The notes below the pieces were generated by a model. That model was given only the letters and a program-made list of their open reading frames with translations, was not told where the DNA came from and ran no database searches. From Labyrinthula sp. Ha (Eukaryota; Sar; Bigyra; Labyrinthulida; Labyrinthulaceae), in contig JAALGZ010000053.1 of the NCBI GenBank assembly GCA_015227615.1, positions 172,542-236,541 of the forward strand: 64,000 nucleotides of DNA, written 5' to 3'. This document shows positions 46,247 to 56,376 of this stretch, piece by piece. The translations under genes were made by a program, and so were the position numbers. The first letter of the stretch is position 1. Each line of letters starts with the position of its first letter.

Positions 46247-46383
46247 TGGCGTACTTCCCAGGGGTTTCGGATTACCTCTGGGGACGTTTGTATCTTTTTG
46301 AAAATATGTATCGCTTGGTATGTATTAACGCTTAACTCGACAATATTAGCTATTTATGTTACATACGAAATGGAATTACCCCA
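46247..46383 (-). repeat. 5' LTR of the retrotransposon
   Basis: 137 bp, identical to 39260-39396, and bounded outside by GAGT at 46384-46387. It should contain the element's promoter and transcript start; no clear TATA box is separable from the general AT-rich sequence. Confidence 0.9.
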
Positions 46384-46387
46384 GAGT
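46384..46387. repeat. Target-site duplication GAGT (right copy)
   Basis: Second copy of the four bases flanking the element; the host reading frame resumes directly after it. Confidence 0.75.
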
Positions 46388-47042
46388 TCAGCTACTGACA
46401 TAAAACAACGCGACATTACCACAAGTAAAAATACCAAAACAAGATGCAATATTTGGTTCAACTCCAACTGCCTTTACAAGCGGCCATTTTTCCTGGCAGA
46501 TGTTACCCCGCTCGCCTCAACCACTGTGAAACTGAAGTATGGACTATTAACTCTTCAATCGAACAAAGTTTCTCCCTTCTTTCAACGATTGCAGCCAGGT
46601 ACCTCGTCTCTTCTTATAATTCTCAGCAAGCAGTTCAAGATTCTAAAGTCGGAAAGTGGAAGTTACCTTAAACTCGGCTGTCTTACCCCAGTTGCAAAGT
46701 GGCTTGATATTGTGGAACTTTATTTCAGTTCAGAAGATGTAGAAACAGGAAAAATAACCAAGGTCAAAGCGATGGCCTGCAGCTCCGGCCTAGCTCCATT
46801 AACCTTGCCTTTCGCTCCCCTCATCAATCTTGCTCTTCTCTGGATCCCCTTTGGAAGCGGTCAGACCACGTGGAATTTTCTGAAAGATCTGAGAAATGAC
46901 GAGAAACTAAAGGAGCATGTAACCAACGTGGACAGAATCCAAATTGCTTGGGCAAACGAGGACAAGACTAGTAAACAGTGATTAGCCTTTGGTGAACCAC
47001 CTAACGAGGTTCAATTTGATAGTAATAATGAAATACTACTTG

Positions 47043-48126
47043 CTACACAAGAATTCTATCAAGCGCACCATCTTTCACCACATTATCTAACTCCAGTTGA
47101 AAAGAGGTGTGCTCGACTTCCGGAGAAAAAAGTCGAGTGAAAGCTCTTAACTTATATCGAATTCCTTTATGATGCATCGTACCACGAAACCAAGTAGATC
47201 CTTTTCTTTCCAGTACTACATTCACTTGCTTACGGACACAGAAAAACTCTGTAACTGTTGAAACTAGTAACAAAACACTTAGTGAAGATCCAAACATATC
47301 CTTGAAGTTTTGGTCTATGTATAAAAAACGACCATCCCTTCTATTGAGGACAATGTTGCAGACAGGATCTAGAACTAATACAAAACAAGAATTATACATT
47401 TTTTTCTGAAAAACTGTTCATTTAGTGATGGAAAGATATAATCCTGAGAAAGGAAATACGAATGAGAGGAGATTAAATTCATCAAATAAGCCACAGCGGG
47501 AAAATTGAAGGGGCGTGAATGTACTTTACCCTGTTGGAGAAATTGTTCCATTTCGTTTGTGGTTATCTCTAAAACGTTCTCCAATGAAGAGAGATTATCT
47601 ACAGCTTCTAAATGAAAGTTGTTTCTTATTCTGCGCAAAGAGTGAGACTAAGTTGATCGTCATAAAAGAACATACTTTGGTTTGTACATAACCTTGAGTT
47701 TTTTCATGGTGCCCATAAGGATATTTAAAAGCAGGTAACCAACCTCCTTCTTTATTTTTCTTAAAGTTTTTCGTGTGTCCTAAAATAGGACTGAAGGGAT
47801 CAATAGGTTTTCCACTCGGTGAAACTTCGCGCAATTTTCGGAGAATACTGGCTTCAACATCCGGAAGAAAAGGTGCTCGACCATCTGCTCCGCGTAAATG
47901 AGCGTAGATTGTTCGTCGGAAAGAACCTCTTGGATTTTCCAGTTTTCCCCTTCGTGTCGCCACCCATTCAATGAAACACTCTTTAGATATAATGTTTTCA
48001 AAAACGAGCTCCTACAAGGGTAATATCTAAGAATGAAAATACACCTCCGCTCCCACGCAGTGTGAACCCGTAAAACACGTTTAATGAAGTTTTCAAACTC
48101 GAAGTGTCGGTTTCTCTCTTTTCCAT
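47043..48126 (-). CDS. 331-aa paralog family, copy A, four exons
   Basis: Exons (minus) 48126-48043, 48011-47676, 47647-47398 and 47368-47043 (84/336/250/326 nt), with introns of 31, 28 and 29 nt. The 331-aa product belongs to a family with two more members at 48.9-52.6 kb. Conserved parts: KTSL.VF..FT.R near the N-terminus, then FRRTIYAHLRGADGR, SPSGKPIDPF, GGWLPAFKYPYGHHEK, a helical middle with FN..AV.YL.NL, and a ~110-residue C-terminal domain (GRFLYIDQNFKDMFG ... STWFRGTM ... LDRILV) that looks PAS-like. The basic N-terminal half and PAS-like C-terminus suggest a DNA-binding regulator or sensor, but I do not recognise the family. Stop TAG. Confidence 0.8.
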
Positions 48127-48875
48127 GAACTTATTTATATATGGTTGAATATGACTCTTTTCTATTACAACACCTATTTCGTTTTTGCTCCAGCCTGTTT
48201 TTCCCGGAAACAGTTTCTAATACTTAGCTGTAATGTCTTCTCGTTTGCAAAAGTGATATACTATCGAAACAAGTGACGATTATGTGTCCGTATCTGAATC
48301 ATCTCAACGGTACAAATCATTTGTTACTGATCAACATTTTTACGGCAAGAAAACTTCGCTATTCTAACGTCGTATATTACCGGTATATAACGTTTCAATT
48401 GAGATTTGATATTTAGTTTATATATATATGTTTATCTTTGGAACAAGTACCAGCTGTCTTCAGGATTAATACGAATAAATTAAGTGCTATGCTATTGGAT
48501 GTTACCGGTAAAAGCTTATAATGAAGTAACTAATATAAGACTATAAACAACATATGAAACTCCAGTAACGTTAACAAAGCTTAGGTACCAAATATGAAAT
48601 TGTTGTTAGCACTAGGGGAGTTTAATCTAAGCAGTGATATAAATCAATTCATTTGTTAAGTTACCATAAAATGATTCATTCTGTGTTATCGTCATATGAT
48701 GACCCGAACCGTTAGAAACTAGAAAAGAGGGAGTTCAAGTTTTATATGTCTGTGTAGATCTAACAAAATCTCCTTAGAAATAACCAAGTCATAAATTAAG
48801 CCTGTATTGATCAACGTGTTCATTTGGACAAAAAACAGTGTTGGAATATAAAAACGCAAGAAGGTAGTCGAAAGA
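48127..48875. promoter_or_regulatory. Divergent intergenic region between paralogs A and B (749 bp)
   Basis: Lies between the ATGs of two divergent paralogs, so both promoters are here. AT-rich; no long frame or recognised motif. The minus-strand frames over 48719-49103 overlap exon 1 of copy B and are taken as chance. Confidence 0.35.
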
Positions 48876-49962
48876 ATGGCTAGAAATAAACAAGGGATGT
48901 TGATGAAAAAAACTTCTTTGGAAGTATTTAATAGTTTCACAAGGCGAGACGCATATGACGTAACTTCTCTTCAAATGTTTTTTCTGTAGAAACTTGTTTT
49001 CGAAAGTATCATCTCCATAGAGTGTTTTAAAGAATGGGTGGCAACTCGTATTGGACAGCTGAAGAACCCCAAAGGTGCTTTCAGGCGCACAATCTATGCA
49101 CACTTACGCGGAGCAGATGGTCGGGCACCTTTTGCTCAGGATGTTGAGGTCAGCATTCTACGAAACCTGCGTAACGTTTCTCCAACTGGGCAGCCTGTAG
49201 ATCCATTCAGAGCTATTTTTGGGAATTGCAAGAAGTTTAAAAGGAGTACGACAGGAGGTTGGTTACCTGCTTTTAAGTATCCTTATGGGCATCATGAAAA
49301 GCATCAGTATTTATTGCAAAGTAAAGTATTCTTTTTCTGTTTGATATTATTTTGTAGTCTCCAAGTTTGTCAAGAGGGAGTTTGAGGAATGGACCAGAAA
49401 ATGTTGATGATCTCTGTTCAGTTGAAAACTTCTTAAGGATTTCGCGAAATGAAATGATGAATTTCTTAGAGCAGGGAAAACAGGTCTCTATGAACTTTAA
49501 TTGCTCCGCAGTTATTTATCTGGTAAACTTGATGTCTTCATCCTCGTACTTTCTATCAAAGGAATTTATCCTGCCAGCGCTAAGGGAACAGTATTTTAAA
49601 AAAGAATGTGTTTTTATTGCTCTTATTTATGTTTAGATCCTATTTGCAGCTTTTCAGTTAACAAGGTAAATGGTGTATTCTTGTATAGGGATCAAAATTT
49701 CCTGAGCACCTTCGGAGAACTATTTAATCCTTTACAGCTAGCACCAAGTGTGACAGAGTTTTTCACCGCACGTAGAGAGGTTTCACCTTTGCTGCAAAGA
49801 GGAGAGTCGGTATGGTTTCGAGGCACCATGTTGCTTAAAGGAGTACGATATGTTTTCAAAACTTTTATAAAAAAATCTTCTCCAGGGGTCGAGAAGGTGG
49901 TTTTTCAGGTCGAGTTTGACAATATTGTCCATGATCAAGTCCTGAACAGAATCCTTGTCTGA
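48876..49962 (+). CDS. 331-aa paralog family, copy B, four exons
   Basis: Exons 48876-48959, 48990-49325, 49358-49607 and 49637-49962 (84/336/250/326 nt), with introns of 30, 32 and 29 nt; stop TGA. It is clearly homologous to copies A and C throughout (FRRTIYAHLRGADGRAPF, GGWLPAFKYPYGHHEK, VFLYRDQNFLSTFGE, SVWFRGTM, LNRILV) but diverged at many positions, while keeping the same length and splice positions. This argues for an old duplication under selection, not a recent copy. Function unknown; possible regulator with a PAS-like C-terminal domain. Confidence 0.82.
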
Positions 49963-51486
49963 AAGAAATATCTTTGTCTAAGTGTCCTTAAAAGCTTGTT
50001 AAATGGAAACTGGTTTTTGTTTCCAATTATCAAAGCAAAATGAAAGTTTTATGTTGCAAGGTTAGCATCTAATCTCATTATTTTCATTAAACTTGGTTCA
50101 AGAAAACTTAGAATTTCATTTTGCTCTTGAATAAGCATAATAAAGCTCTACATAGAGCTGGCTGCTCAACCGGTGGACTCAGATTTAATAATTGTGGTTT
50201 GCTTCTACTATGGGTTCTTGCGAAATCTGATCTGACAGAGTTTCCCAAGGCTTGTTTAAGGAAATTATAACATATACTCGATTCAGAATTTGAATGTTAG
50301 ATTATTTAGTCAAGACAGTTCCAAGTAGTAAGAATAACAAGTGAGTTCAATGATTCCAACTTCATATGTTTTGCTCAACAATAACTACAATGCATACCTT
50401 TATTTATAATAGTCACAAATAAAACCTAGCTGAAGTTAACTTTGCTTTGACTACCATTTACTTGCACCTATATAAGCTCTACTATTTGTCAATTTCAGAG
50501 GGTGAGGAAAGCATAGAGGGTAATGATGATAACGTTAGAAAAAAATGAACTAAATTGTTAGGAATACGTTCAAGACATAAGCAATGTCGAGTGCGAAAAA
50601 AAAGCTATGTGCTGGTGAACGGGTTAACATATCTCCGGAAGAACAATAAATATGGCAACTGAGACCTTATCTAAATGACAGCAAAAGGTGCTGTCATATT
50701 TTGGTAAGAATTTTTATAAATAGGTGTCTTCAGTGATGGACATACTGTTTGATGAAGTGGAAACTCAAATTTATGCCTTCTATGGGGCCTCAAGTGAGAG
50801 AATTACTACTTCAGGATTGGTAATGTTCATAAATAGTTTTGAAATATACTACAGGTAGAAGGTGCTGAGCATCATCACAATTAGTTCAATAGCGGTGGAA
50901 TATGTAGTTATATTCTTGTTTGTGCGAAGTTCGAAATAAAAAATTGGGTTGCTGAAAGAGCTAAGACTAGAGAATGAAGTGAAGATCCTCATGCATAATT
51001 TGATCGCACTGAGAATGAGTAAAACTAATTTGGTCGATGAAAGTTCAGATCATCTATACACGAGATTATATTTTATATTGCGGAAACTAGAAAGCTTCAG
51101 AGTAAAGGTTAAATATATTGGAAGAGATGGAACTGTAGCTAATTTCTTTTAGAAAAGCTATAGTGAGAATGGTGTTTGAAACTTATGAAAACTATTATAC
51201 ACAATGTAGGTAAGAGTGTTCTATATGTAGTTTCAGATTGAATTCTGGTCTAGAAACCCAGTAGTTTCATAGTATAAATAATCAGGAGTATCTTGTTAAC
51301 AAAATGTGCTTTGACAGAGACTTCCCTAAAGATCGTGAGAAAGACCAAAATCTAGAAGAACATTTGATTAATAAGGAGCGGATATAGACATAATTCTAAT
51401 ATACGGAAGAGAAGTGCCATCAGCAAAATTGGCCGTGCAAAGCTGTTAACAACTCTAATATGATAATAGCACTACATCAACTACTA
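49963..51486. other. Intergenic between convergent paralogs (1.5 kb)
   Basis: No recognisable gene. One plus-strand frame (50949-51152, 67 codons) has no ATG-led family resemblance. Probably 3' flanks and spacer. Confidence 0.45.
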
Positions 51487-52573
51487 TCACACAAGCATTC
51501 TATCAAGAACTTCATCTTTTATAACATTATCCATCTCAACTTGAAAATAAATATTCGAAATAGTTGGAGTAGAACTTCGAGTAAATGATTTGAATATATA
51601 TCGTTCTCCATGGATAATAACAGTTCCCCGGAACCACACTGATTTTTGTTTTTGCATTTGGGGACTAAATTTTCTACGTGCAATGAAATACTCTGTCATG
51701 CTTGGTGCAAGCTGTAAAACACTTACAACATCCCCAAAAGCGTCTTCAAACTTCTTATCTCTATACAGCAATCGCCCATCGAGTGCACTTATCGAAAATT
51801 TAAGAATCGGATCTAGAAATTAGTCAAAAATACAAAATATGCATTTATTTCGAAAGAATTGTTCCGCCTGGGATACTAGGAGAAATTCTGAGGAAAGAAA
51901 ATAGGATTGTGAGGCCATCATGTTTACTAAATAAGCAACCGCGGAATAATTGAAATTTAGAGAAACTTGTTTTGCTCGGTCCAAAAACTCAACCATTTGA
52001 TTTTTAGACATTTGTAAGAAACTTTGCACCGAAGAGAAATTATTAAGATCTTCTGTTCCATTATTCATTTTAACCCTTGATAAAATTTGAGACTAAAAGA
52101 CTATCACTCAAAAAAAATGTACGTTTTTTTGCGAATAAGCTTGAGTCTTTTCATGATGCCCATAAGGATATTGAAAAGCAGGTAACCAACCTCCTCCTTT
52201 GTTTCTTTTAAACTGTTTTCTATTTCCTAGAATAGGTTTGAAAGGATCAATAGGTTTTCCACTTGGTGAAACTTCTCTTAACTTTTGGAGAATACTTGAT
52301 TCAACATCTGGTGCAAATGGTAATCGGCCATCTGCCCCTCGTAAATGTGCATAAATTGTTCGTCGGAAAGAACCTCTTGGATTTTCCAGTTTTCCCCTTC
52401 GAGTTTTCACCCATTCTTTAAAGCACTCTTTAGATATAATATTTTCAAAAATGAGAGACTAGAAAATAAACTTTTGATAAAAACAATACACCACGCATAT
52501 CTCGCTTTGTGAACTTGTTAAATACTGTTAGCGAAGTTTTCTTGTTTGACTTTGCCTGTTTGTGCTTTTCCAT
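51487..52573 (-). CDS. 331-aa paralog family, copy C, four exons, one GC-AG intron
   Basis: Exons (minus) 52573-52490, 52458-52123, 52092-51843 and 51812-51487 (84/336/250/326 nt), with introns of 31, 30 and 30 nt. The third intron begins GCATAT instead of GT; homology with A and B fixes this boundary, so it is a GC-AG intron. Exons 1 and 2 match copy A most closely (KTSL.VFN.FTKRD, FENIISKECFKEW, RGKLENPRGSF). The C-terminal domain (GRLLYRDKKFEDAFGD, SVWFRGTV, LDRMLV) is intact. Stop TGA. Same unknown function as its paralogs. Confidence 0.8.
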
Positions 52574-52958
52574 ATCCTTACCAACGAAAAATTCACGTTG
52601 TTTAGTTCAATTAATATTTATTTTTTTGGTTCTTTTGGTTTCTTTTTCTTTGCCTAGAAATACGCCAACCTTTCGCTGTTTTCTACTTCTATTAATTACT
52701 TGCGTGAGGAAAAAACAGCAGTAAATTTATAGCACAAGAATTAATATTTGGGATTCCTTGCTGGGATATTTACTAGATTCTTGAAATTTACTGAAAAGCA
52801 GCTACTAGCTAGCTATAGATATGATCAAATCAATAGATTAACTAGGGCATCTTAATGAAACCTTTTACAGCACAACAGGTTTTCAAAAGTTCCTTACCAT
52901 TTGTTCAACGGTAATATTCGGCATCACTATCGTTAGTATTGAAATGTTAGCTAATCGT
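52574..52958. other. Spacer between paralog C and the first recombinase element
   Basis: 385 bp; it contains the promoter side of paralog C and the left target flank of the tandem element (ending ATCGT before TAATT). Nothing else seen. Confidence 0.4.
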
Positions 52959-53005
52959 TAATTAACCGGAAAAAGTATGACAAAATTACCCAAAATTGGT
53001 GTTTT

Positions 53006-53024
53006 GCATGACAGAAGGTCATAC
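53006..53024. repeat. Palindromic site, left end of copy 1
   Basis: GCATGACAGAAGGTCATAC: 7-nt inverted arms around a 5-nt spacer, 47 bp inside the left end. Related sites lie at 53110-53127 (GTATGACCGCTGTCATAC, 4-nt spacer) and 56728-56746. Candidate recombinase-binding sites (inference). Confidence 0.55.
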
Positions 53025-53109
53025 GAATTCCGGTAAGTCATAATTTTTTTTTTAAATTTTGTGCTAGAATTTCCCTAGGTAAAAATTAAGCCATTTTTAA
53101 CCGGAACTC

Positions 53110-53127
53110 GTATGACCGCTGTCATAC
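53110..53127. repeat. Second internal palindromic site, copy 1
   Basis: GTATGACCGCTGTCATAC, the same arms as the terminal sites but with a 4-nt spacer, and likewise preceded by CCGGAA. It lies ~460 bp before the recombinase ATG, so an operator role is also possible. Confidence 0.5.
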
Positions 53128-53565
53128 TTTTTTTAAAGAGCCAATGAAAAGACCTTTTGGTTTTGCGAACCTTTGCAGAAGAGAACACCGGATAAAATCA
53201 CAGTGGGGAATTACCATACAATTCTAATTTGCTGAAAACAAATACAAATCAAACAAAGAGTGCTCAAAAAAAAGAAATAGGTAAAACTCGGCGAATGTTT
53301 CATCTTTTTTAACGATTTTTGGCTTGTTGGAAAGCTCTTTTAAAGATGCTTTGTTTTTTTATTTAACTTTTTAATATCTTCTGTATTTTTTGACGATACA
53401 CGATTTTACTATTTGCCTAAAATGCGAGCAAAAGAAGAAAAAACAATGGGTTACACTTTGTTGCTTTCTTCGTTTGTGTTAGGGAAGAGTAATTTTATGT
53501 TTCATCTAACATCTAAATTGTTGCTAGAACCTGTTTCCTGCATAATTTTTTTGGTTCGAAGAAAA

Positions 53566-55722
53566 ATGGACGATCGATTGAATGAAGAGGATTGGGCAGA
53601 GATTTCACAACATGTTTCTGAAATCAGAGCAAACACGATTGCCAAAAACTCTAAGAGCTCGTACGAGGGTTCCTACACCCAATTTGTAGCTTGGTGCATA
53701 AGAAACAAACCCAATGTTTTGGCTGAAGATTTTCTTAACAAGTTGAAGGAAGGAAGTGATGCTGAAGCGCCAATGAGTTTAAAACTCATTAGGAAAATAA
53801 TTAAAACCTTTCCGAATTTACCACCCTTGAAATTTGATGATCTAGATGTAGAAACCTTCATGTCGTGGATTGTAACTAAGAAAAGAAGTGAAGGGAGCTT
53901 TTTCAGTTTTTCTAGTTACTCAACTCACCGTTCTGCTCTTTACAGTCTTTACCGTGAACACAAAGTTCGTTTTAGTTCTGAGTTCGAGAACGAGTTAAAA
54001 AATCATTTTAGAGGTTTAAAAAGAAAAATTGCTTCGGAAGAACAAGCAGGTCAAGGTGTGATTAAACGTGGGAAAGATCCTCTTACAATGCCTTTGTTCA
54101 AGATCCTTAATTTAGCAATGTTGCACACTGAGAAAAAGGATTTTGTTTTCTTCAAAGCATTTTTAACAATCACTTGGAACTTAATGTGTAGAGCTGTTAA
54201 CACTTTCAGCATTCATTACAGGCATTTAACTTGGAAAGAAGATGCCCTTTGCATAATTTTCTGCCATCAGAAGAATGATCAAGCAGGTGAAAAAGCTAGA
54301 GATCCTAGACACGTTTACGCTAATCCGCTACAACCTGAAATTTGTCCAGTTTTTTCCCTTGGCATGTACTGGTCAATCTTTGGGTTTGGAGATGGCACCT
54401 CTCTTTTTGGTGGAAACAATCAGTACAACAGATTCAGAAAAGGTCAGAAAAGCATTTTTAGTCTCGATGAAGTTGAGAGCGAGCTTAGGAGAAGAGGTTT
54501 GACTCCTGAGGAGTTTGGAACTCATTCCCTAAGAAAAGGTGCAGCAACTTTCTGTGCTTCAGGTCACACTAATGCACCTCCAATTGCTGCAGTTCAGTTA
54601 CGTGCTGGATGGTCAATGGGCACTGTTTTAAACGCCTACCTTCGCTTTGAGGCTGCTGGAGATCAGTACGTGGGACGTACTGTAGGCGGTCTACCAATTA
54701 GCAGCTACAAGTTTTCTACACTACCACAAAGATTTGAGTTTGCTGATGACCAGGTAGAAAGAGCTAAGCAGTTGATGTTTCCAAGCGCTCCAAAACAAAT
54801 CTCTTTGATTCTGGAGTTTTGTTTAGCATCAATGGTGTACCAGGAGAATTTTTTAAGAAAAGAGCTACCAGAAAATCATCTTCTTTTTAACACCCCAATT
54901 TTTCAGGAGAAAAGCCTAATTCAAACTCTTAGAGAAAAAGTGATTTGCGGTGTTTCTAACTCTGATGGAAGTGGTCTTCAGGCGACAGGAATTCCCGCAC
55001 ACGTAGACATCTTAACAAAACTTCATCATGTGGGTAGAGTTGTAGATGAGTTGGTTCAACGAAATGAAAGATCTAGAATTGAGGACAGATCAATCATTCT
55101 TACTCAAATTAAAGATGTTTTACAGGAACGTGATGTTGGATCTGGAGTAATCACACATGCTGTACTGAAAAAGATGTTAGATGAAGCGTTTGCAAAGCAT
55201 GAAACAGAATTTCTCTTAGAAAGAATGAGAACCCTTACAGGCAATGATGGTAATGAAGAGGAAGGGGTTGAAAATATGATAAACTCTACTCCTCCATCCA
55301 CCTTAAACCTTTGGCCAGATAATGTTCTAAAACATGTTCCTGTAGGGTTCTCATTTCCCAAAGGAACTGCGCGCTCTCTCTGGTTGATTTGGAACTGTGG
55401 CAATGCTGAAAAAAGCCTACCACCATTGAAAAGTTGCACGCCAGTCGACATGCCTAATCGTAATTGCCGAAAAAAACTCAGTGATTTAAAATTCTTGATG
55501 AACTTACTTGAGAATGAAGCAAGCAGGAAAAACCTGTCTCCATCAATTAAAAGTCTTCAGGATGCTCAACTTTGGTTTGATGAATGTAAAAAAGTTCTTG
55601 AAGTGGAAAAAGTTACCCCAATGAAGAGATCTAGAAGGACAAAGGAATTAAGCTGGCAAACGGTTGTAAAATTAAAACGAAAAGGGTTGCAATTAACTAG
55701 AACGGAAAATCACAGACTCTAA
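53566..55722 (+). CDS. Tyrosine recombinase of the Crypton-like element, intact, 718 aa
   Basis: Catalytic residues in the correct order: R209 (NLMCRAVN), K236 (FCHQKND), H320..R323 (HSLRKG), W349 (RAGWSMG, the H/W position) and Y409-equivalent Y358 (LNAYLRF, nine residues on). The N-terminal ~150 residues form a SAM-like core-binding domain (SSYEGSYTQFVAWC). The C-terminal ~130 residues (GFSFPKGTARSLWLIWNCGN, then LSDLKFLMNLLEN) resemble the extra DNA-binding domain seen on Crypton recombinases (GCR1_C-like; tentative). Start: ATG at 53566 precedes the conserved part; an in-frame ATG at 53422 would add 48 residues rich in hydrophobics. Cuts and rejoins DNA at short core sites to excise or insert the element. 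Confidence 0.88.
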   Translation: MDDRLNEEDWAEISQHVSEIRANTIAKNSKSSYEGSYTQFVAWCIRNKPNVLAEDFLNKLKEGSDAEAPMSLKLIRKIIKTFPNLPPLKFDDLDVETFMSWIVTKKRSEGSFFSFSSYSTHRSALYSLYREHKVRFSSEFENELKNHFRGLKRKIASEEQAGQGVIKRGKDPLTMPLFKILNLAMLHTEKKDFVFFKAFLTITWNLMCRAVNTFSIHYRHLTWKEDALCIIFCHQKNDQAGEKARDPRHVYANPLQPEICPVFSLGMYWSIFGFGDGTSLFGGNNQYNRFRKGQKSIFSLDEVESELRRRGLTPEEFGTHSLRKGAATFCASGHTNAPPIAAVQLRAGWSMGTVLNAYLRFEAAGDQYVGRTVGGLPISSYKFSTLPQRFEFADDQVERAKQLMFPSAPKQISLILEFCLASMVYQENFLRKELPENHLLFNTPIFQEKSLIQTLREKVICGVSNSDGSGLQATGIPAHVDILTKLHHVGRVVDELVQRNERSRIEDRSIILTQIKDVLQERDVGSGVITHAVLKKMLDEAFAKHETEFLLERMRTLTGNDGNEEEGVENMINSTPPSTLNLWPDNVLKHVPVGFSFPKGTARSLWLIWNCGNAEKSLPPLKSCTPVDMPNRNCRKKLSDLKFLMNLLENEASRKNLSPSIKSLQDAQLWFDECKKVLEVEKVTPMKRSRRTKELSWQTVVKLKRKGLQLTRTENHRL

Positions 55723-55810
55723 ACTGGACACCTTTGGGAATAGAATAAACCTCAGCTGATTTTATTGTTACAGAAATAACTAGTTCAAGTTTAGCTAACA
55801 ATGAACAAAA

Positions 55811-56331
55811 CTATTTTTGTATAAATTCGGCTTTATATCTTTGCAAGTCAACTAGTCTTTTATCAGCTAAACCAGGATCTAATAACATTCTTGCATTTTG
55901 AATAATAAGGCCTGCTCTGTTCCCTCTTATTATTGAGTTATCTCTATCTATACAGTTGAACAAATCTTTTTCCAAAGGTTTTCGAACAAAGTTAAATACA
56001 TCAGAAGATAAACAGATTAATTGATCAACCTGGAGTTTTGTGTTTAGCAAATAGTTTTCAACTGTAGTTGCAATTCTATCATTGTCCAGAAAGTAACACT
56101 CTTTGCACCTGTGTACTTCACAAGTTGAACATACAAAAACAGATTCTGTTTCAAGTGGCTTTAAGTAAACATGACAGCTAATATTTTCATCCGCGTGTAC
56201 TTCAGAAAATAGATTGTGATTCAAGGAGCATGTATCGAAGTTGATAACCTGATCAAGATTAAAACCAATAGCTAGAAACCAGTCAAAGATAAACACTTGG
56301 CCAAGTTCGATTGATGTTTACAAGAAGCCAT
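55811..56331 (-). CDS. Convergent zinc-binding protein of the recombinase element, 164 aa, two exons
   Basis: Exon 1 56331-56322 (ten coding bases with the ATG), a 26-nt GT-AG intron at 56296-56321, exon 2 56295-55811. Without the intron the frame has no ATG; with it the product starts MASLFIFDWFLAIG and runs 164 codons to TAA. It contains a CSTCEVHRCKEC motif (CX2CX4CX2C), suggesting a small zinc-binding fold, and a helical C-terminus. It lies 88 bp from the recombinase stop, convergent, in both element copies. No family recognised; an accessory or regulatory role for transposition is inference. Confidence 0.62.
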
Positions 56332-56376
56332 TCTTGTTCAGTAGACCATGATTTCCTGCATGGTTAAAGAATTGAA

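Larger units (their letters stand above)
39260..46383 (-). mobile_element. Ty3/gypsy-type LTR retrotransposon carrying chromodomain, SANT and MT-A70 modules
   Basis: A 7124-bp element on the minus strand. It has identical 137-bp LTRs (TG...CA on the element strand), a 31-nt leader, one 2262-codon gag-pol frame (46215 down to 39430) interrupted by TGA at codons 863 and 1049, a purine-rich tract before the 3' LTR, and a GAGT target duplication. Order: Gag with two zinc knuckles, aspartic protease, reverse transcriptase, RNase H, integrase, GPY/F motif, chromodomain, SANT/Myb, MT-A70. The order RT-RNaseH-integrase defines the Ty3/gypsy group. Base composition is visibly richer in G+C than the neighbouring host genes. 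Identical LTRs indicate recent insertion. Confidence 0.92.
39233..46981 (+). pseudogene. Host gene split by the LTR retrotransposon (206 codons when contiguous)
   Basis: A plus-strand frame starting at ATG 39233 runs nine codons (MPNPIRSES) into the retrotransposon boundary and continues, in the same frame, from 46388 after the second GAGT target copy to TGA at 46979-46981. Removing the element plus one target copy gives 27 + 594 nt with no stop, which is good evidence of one interrupted gene. I do not recognise the product. The C-terminal part has the look of a small globular domain (WLDIVELYFSSEDVETGK), with a hydrophobic Ala/Leu/Pro stretch (LAPLTLPFAPLINLALLWIP) and a charged tail. The frame may extend upstream through further exons. 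Confidence 0.6.
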
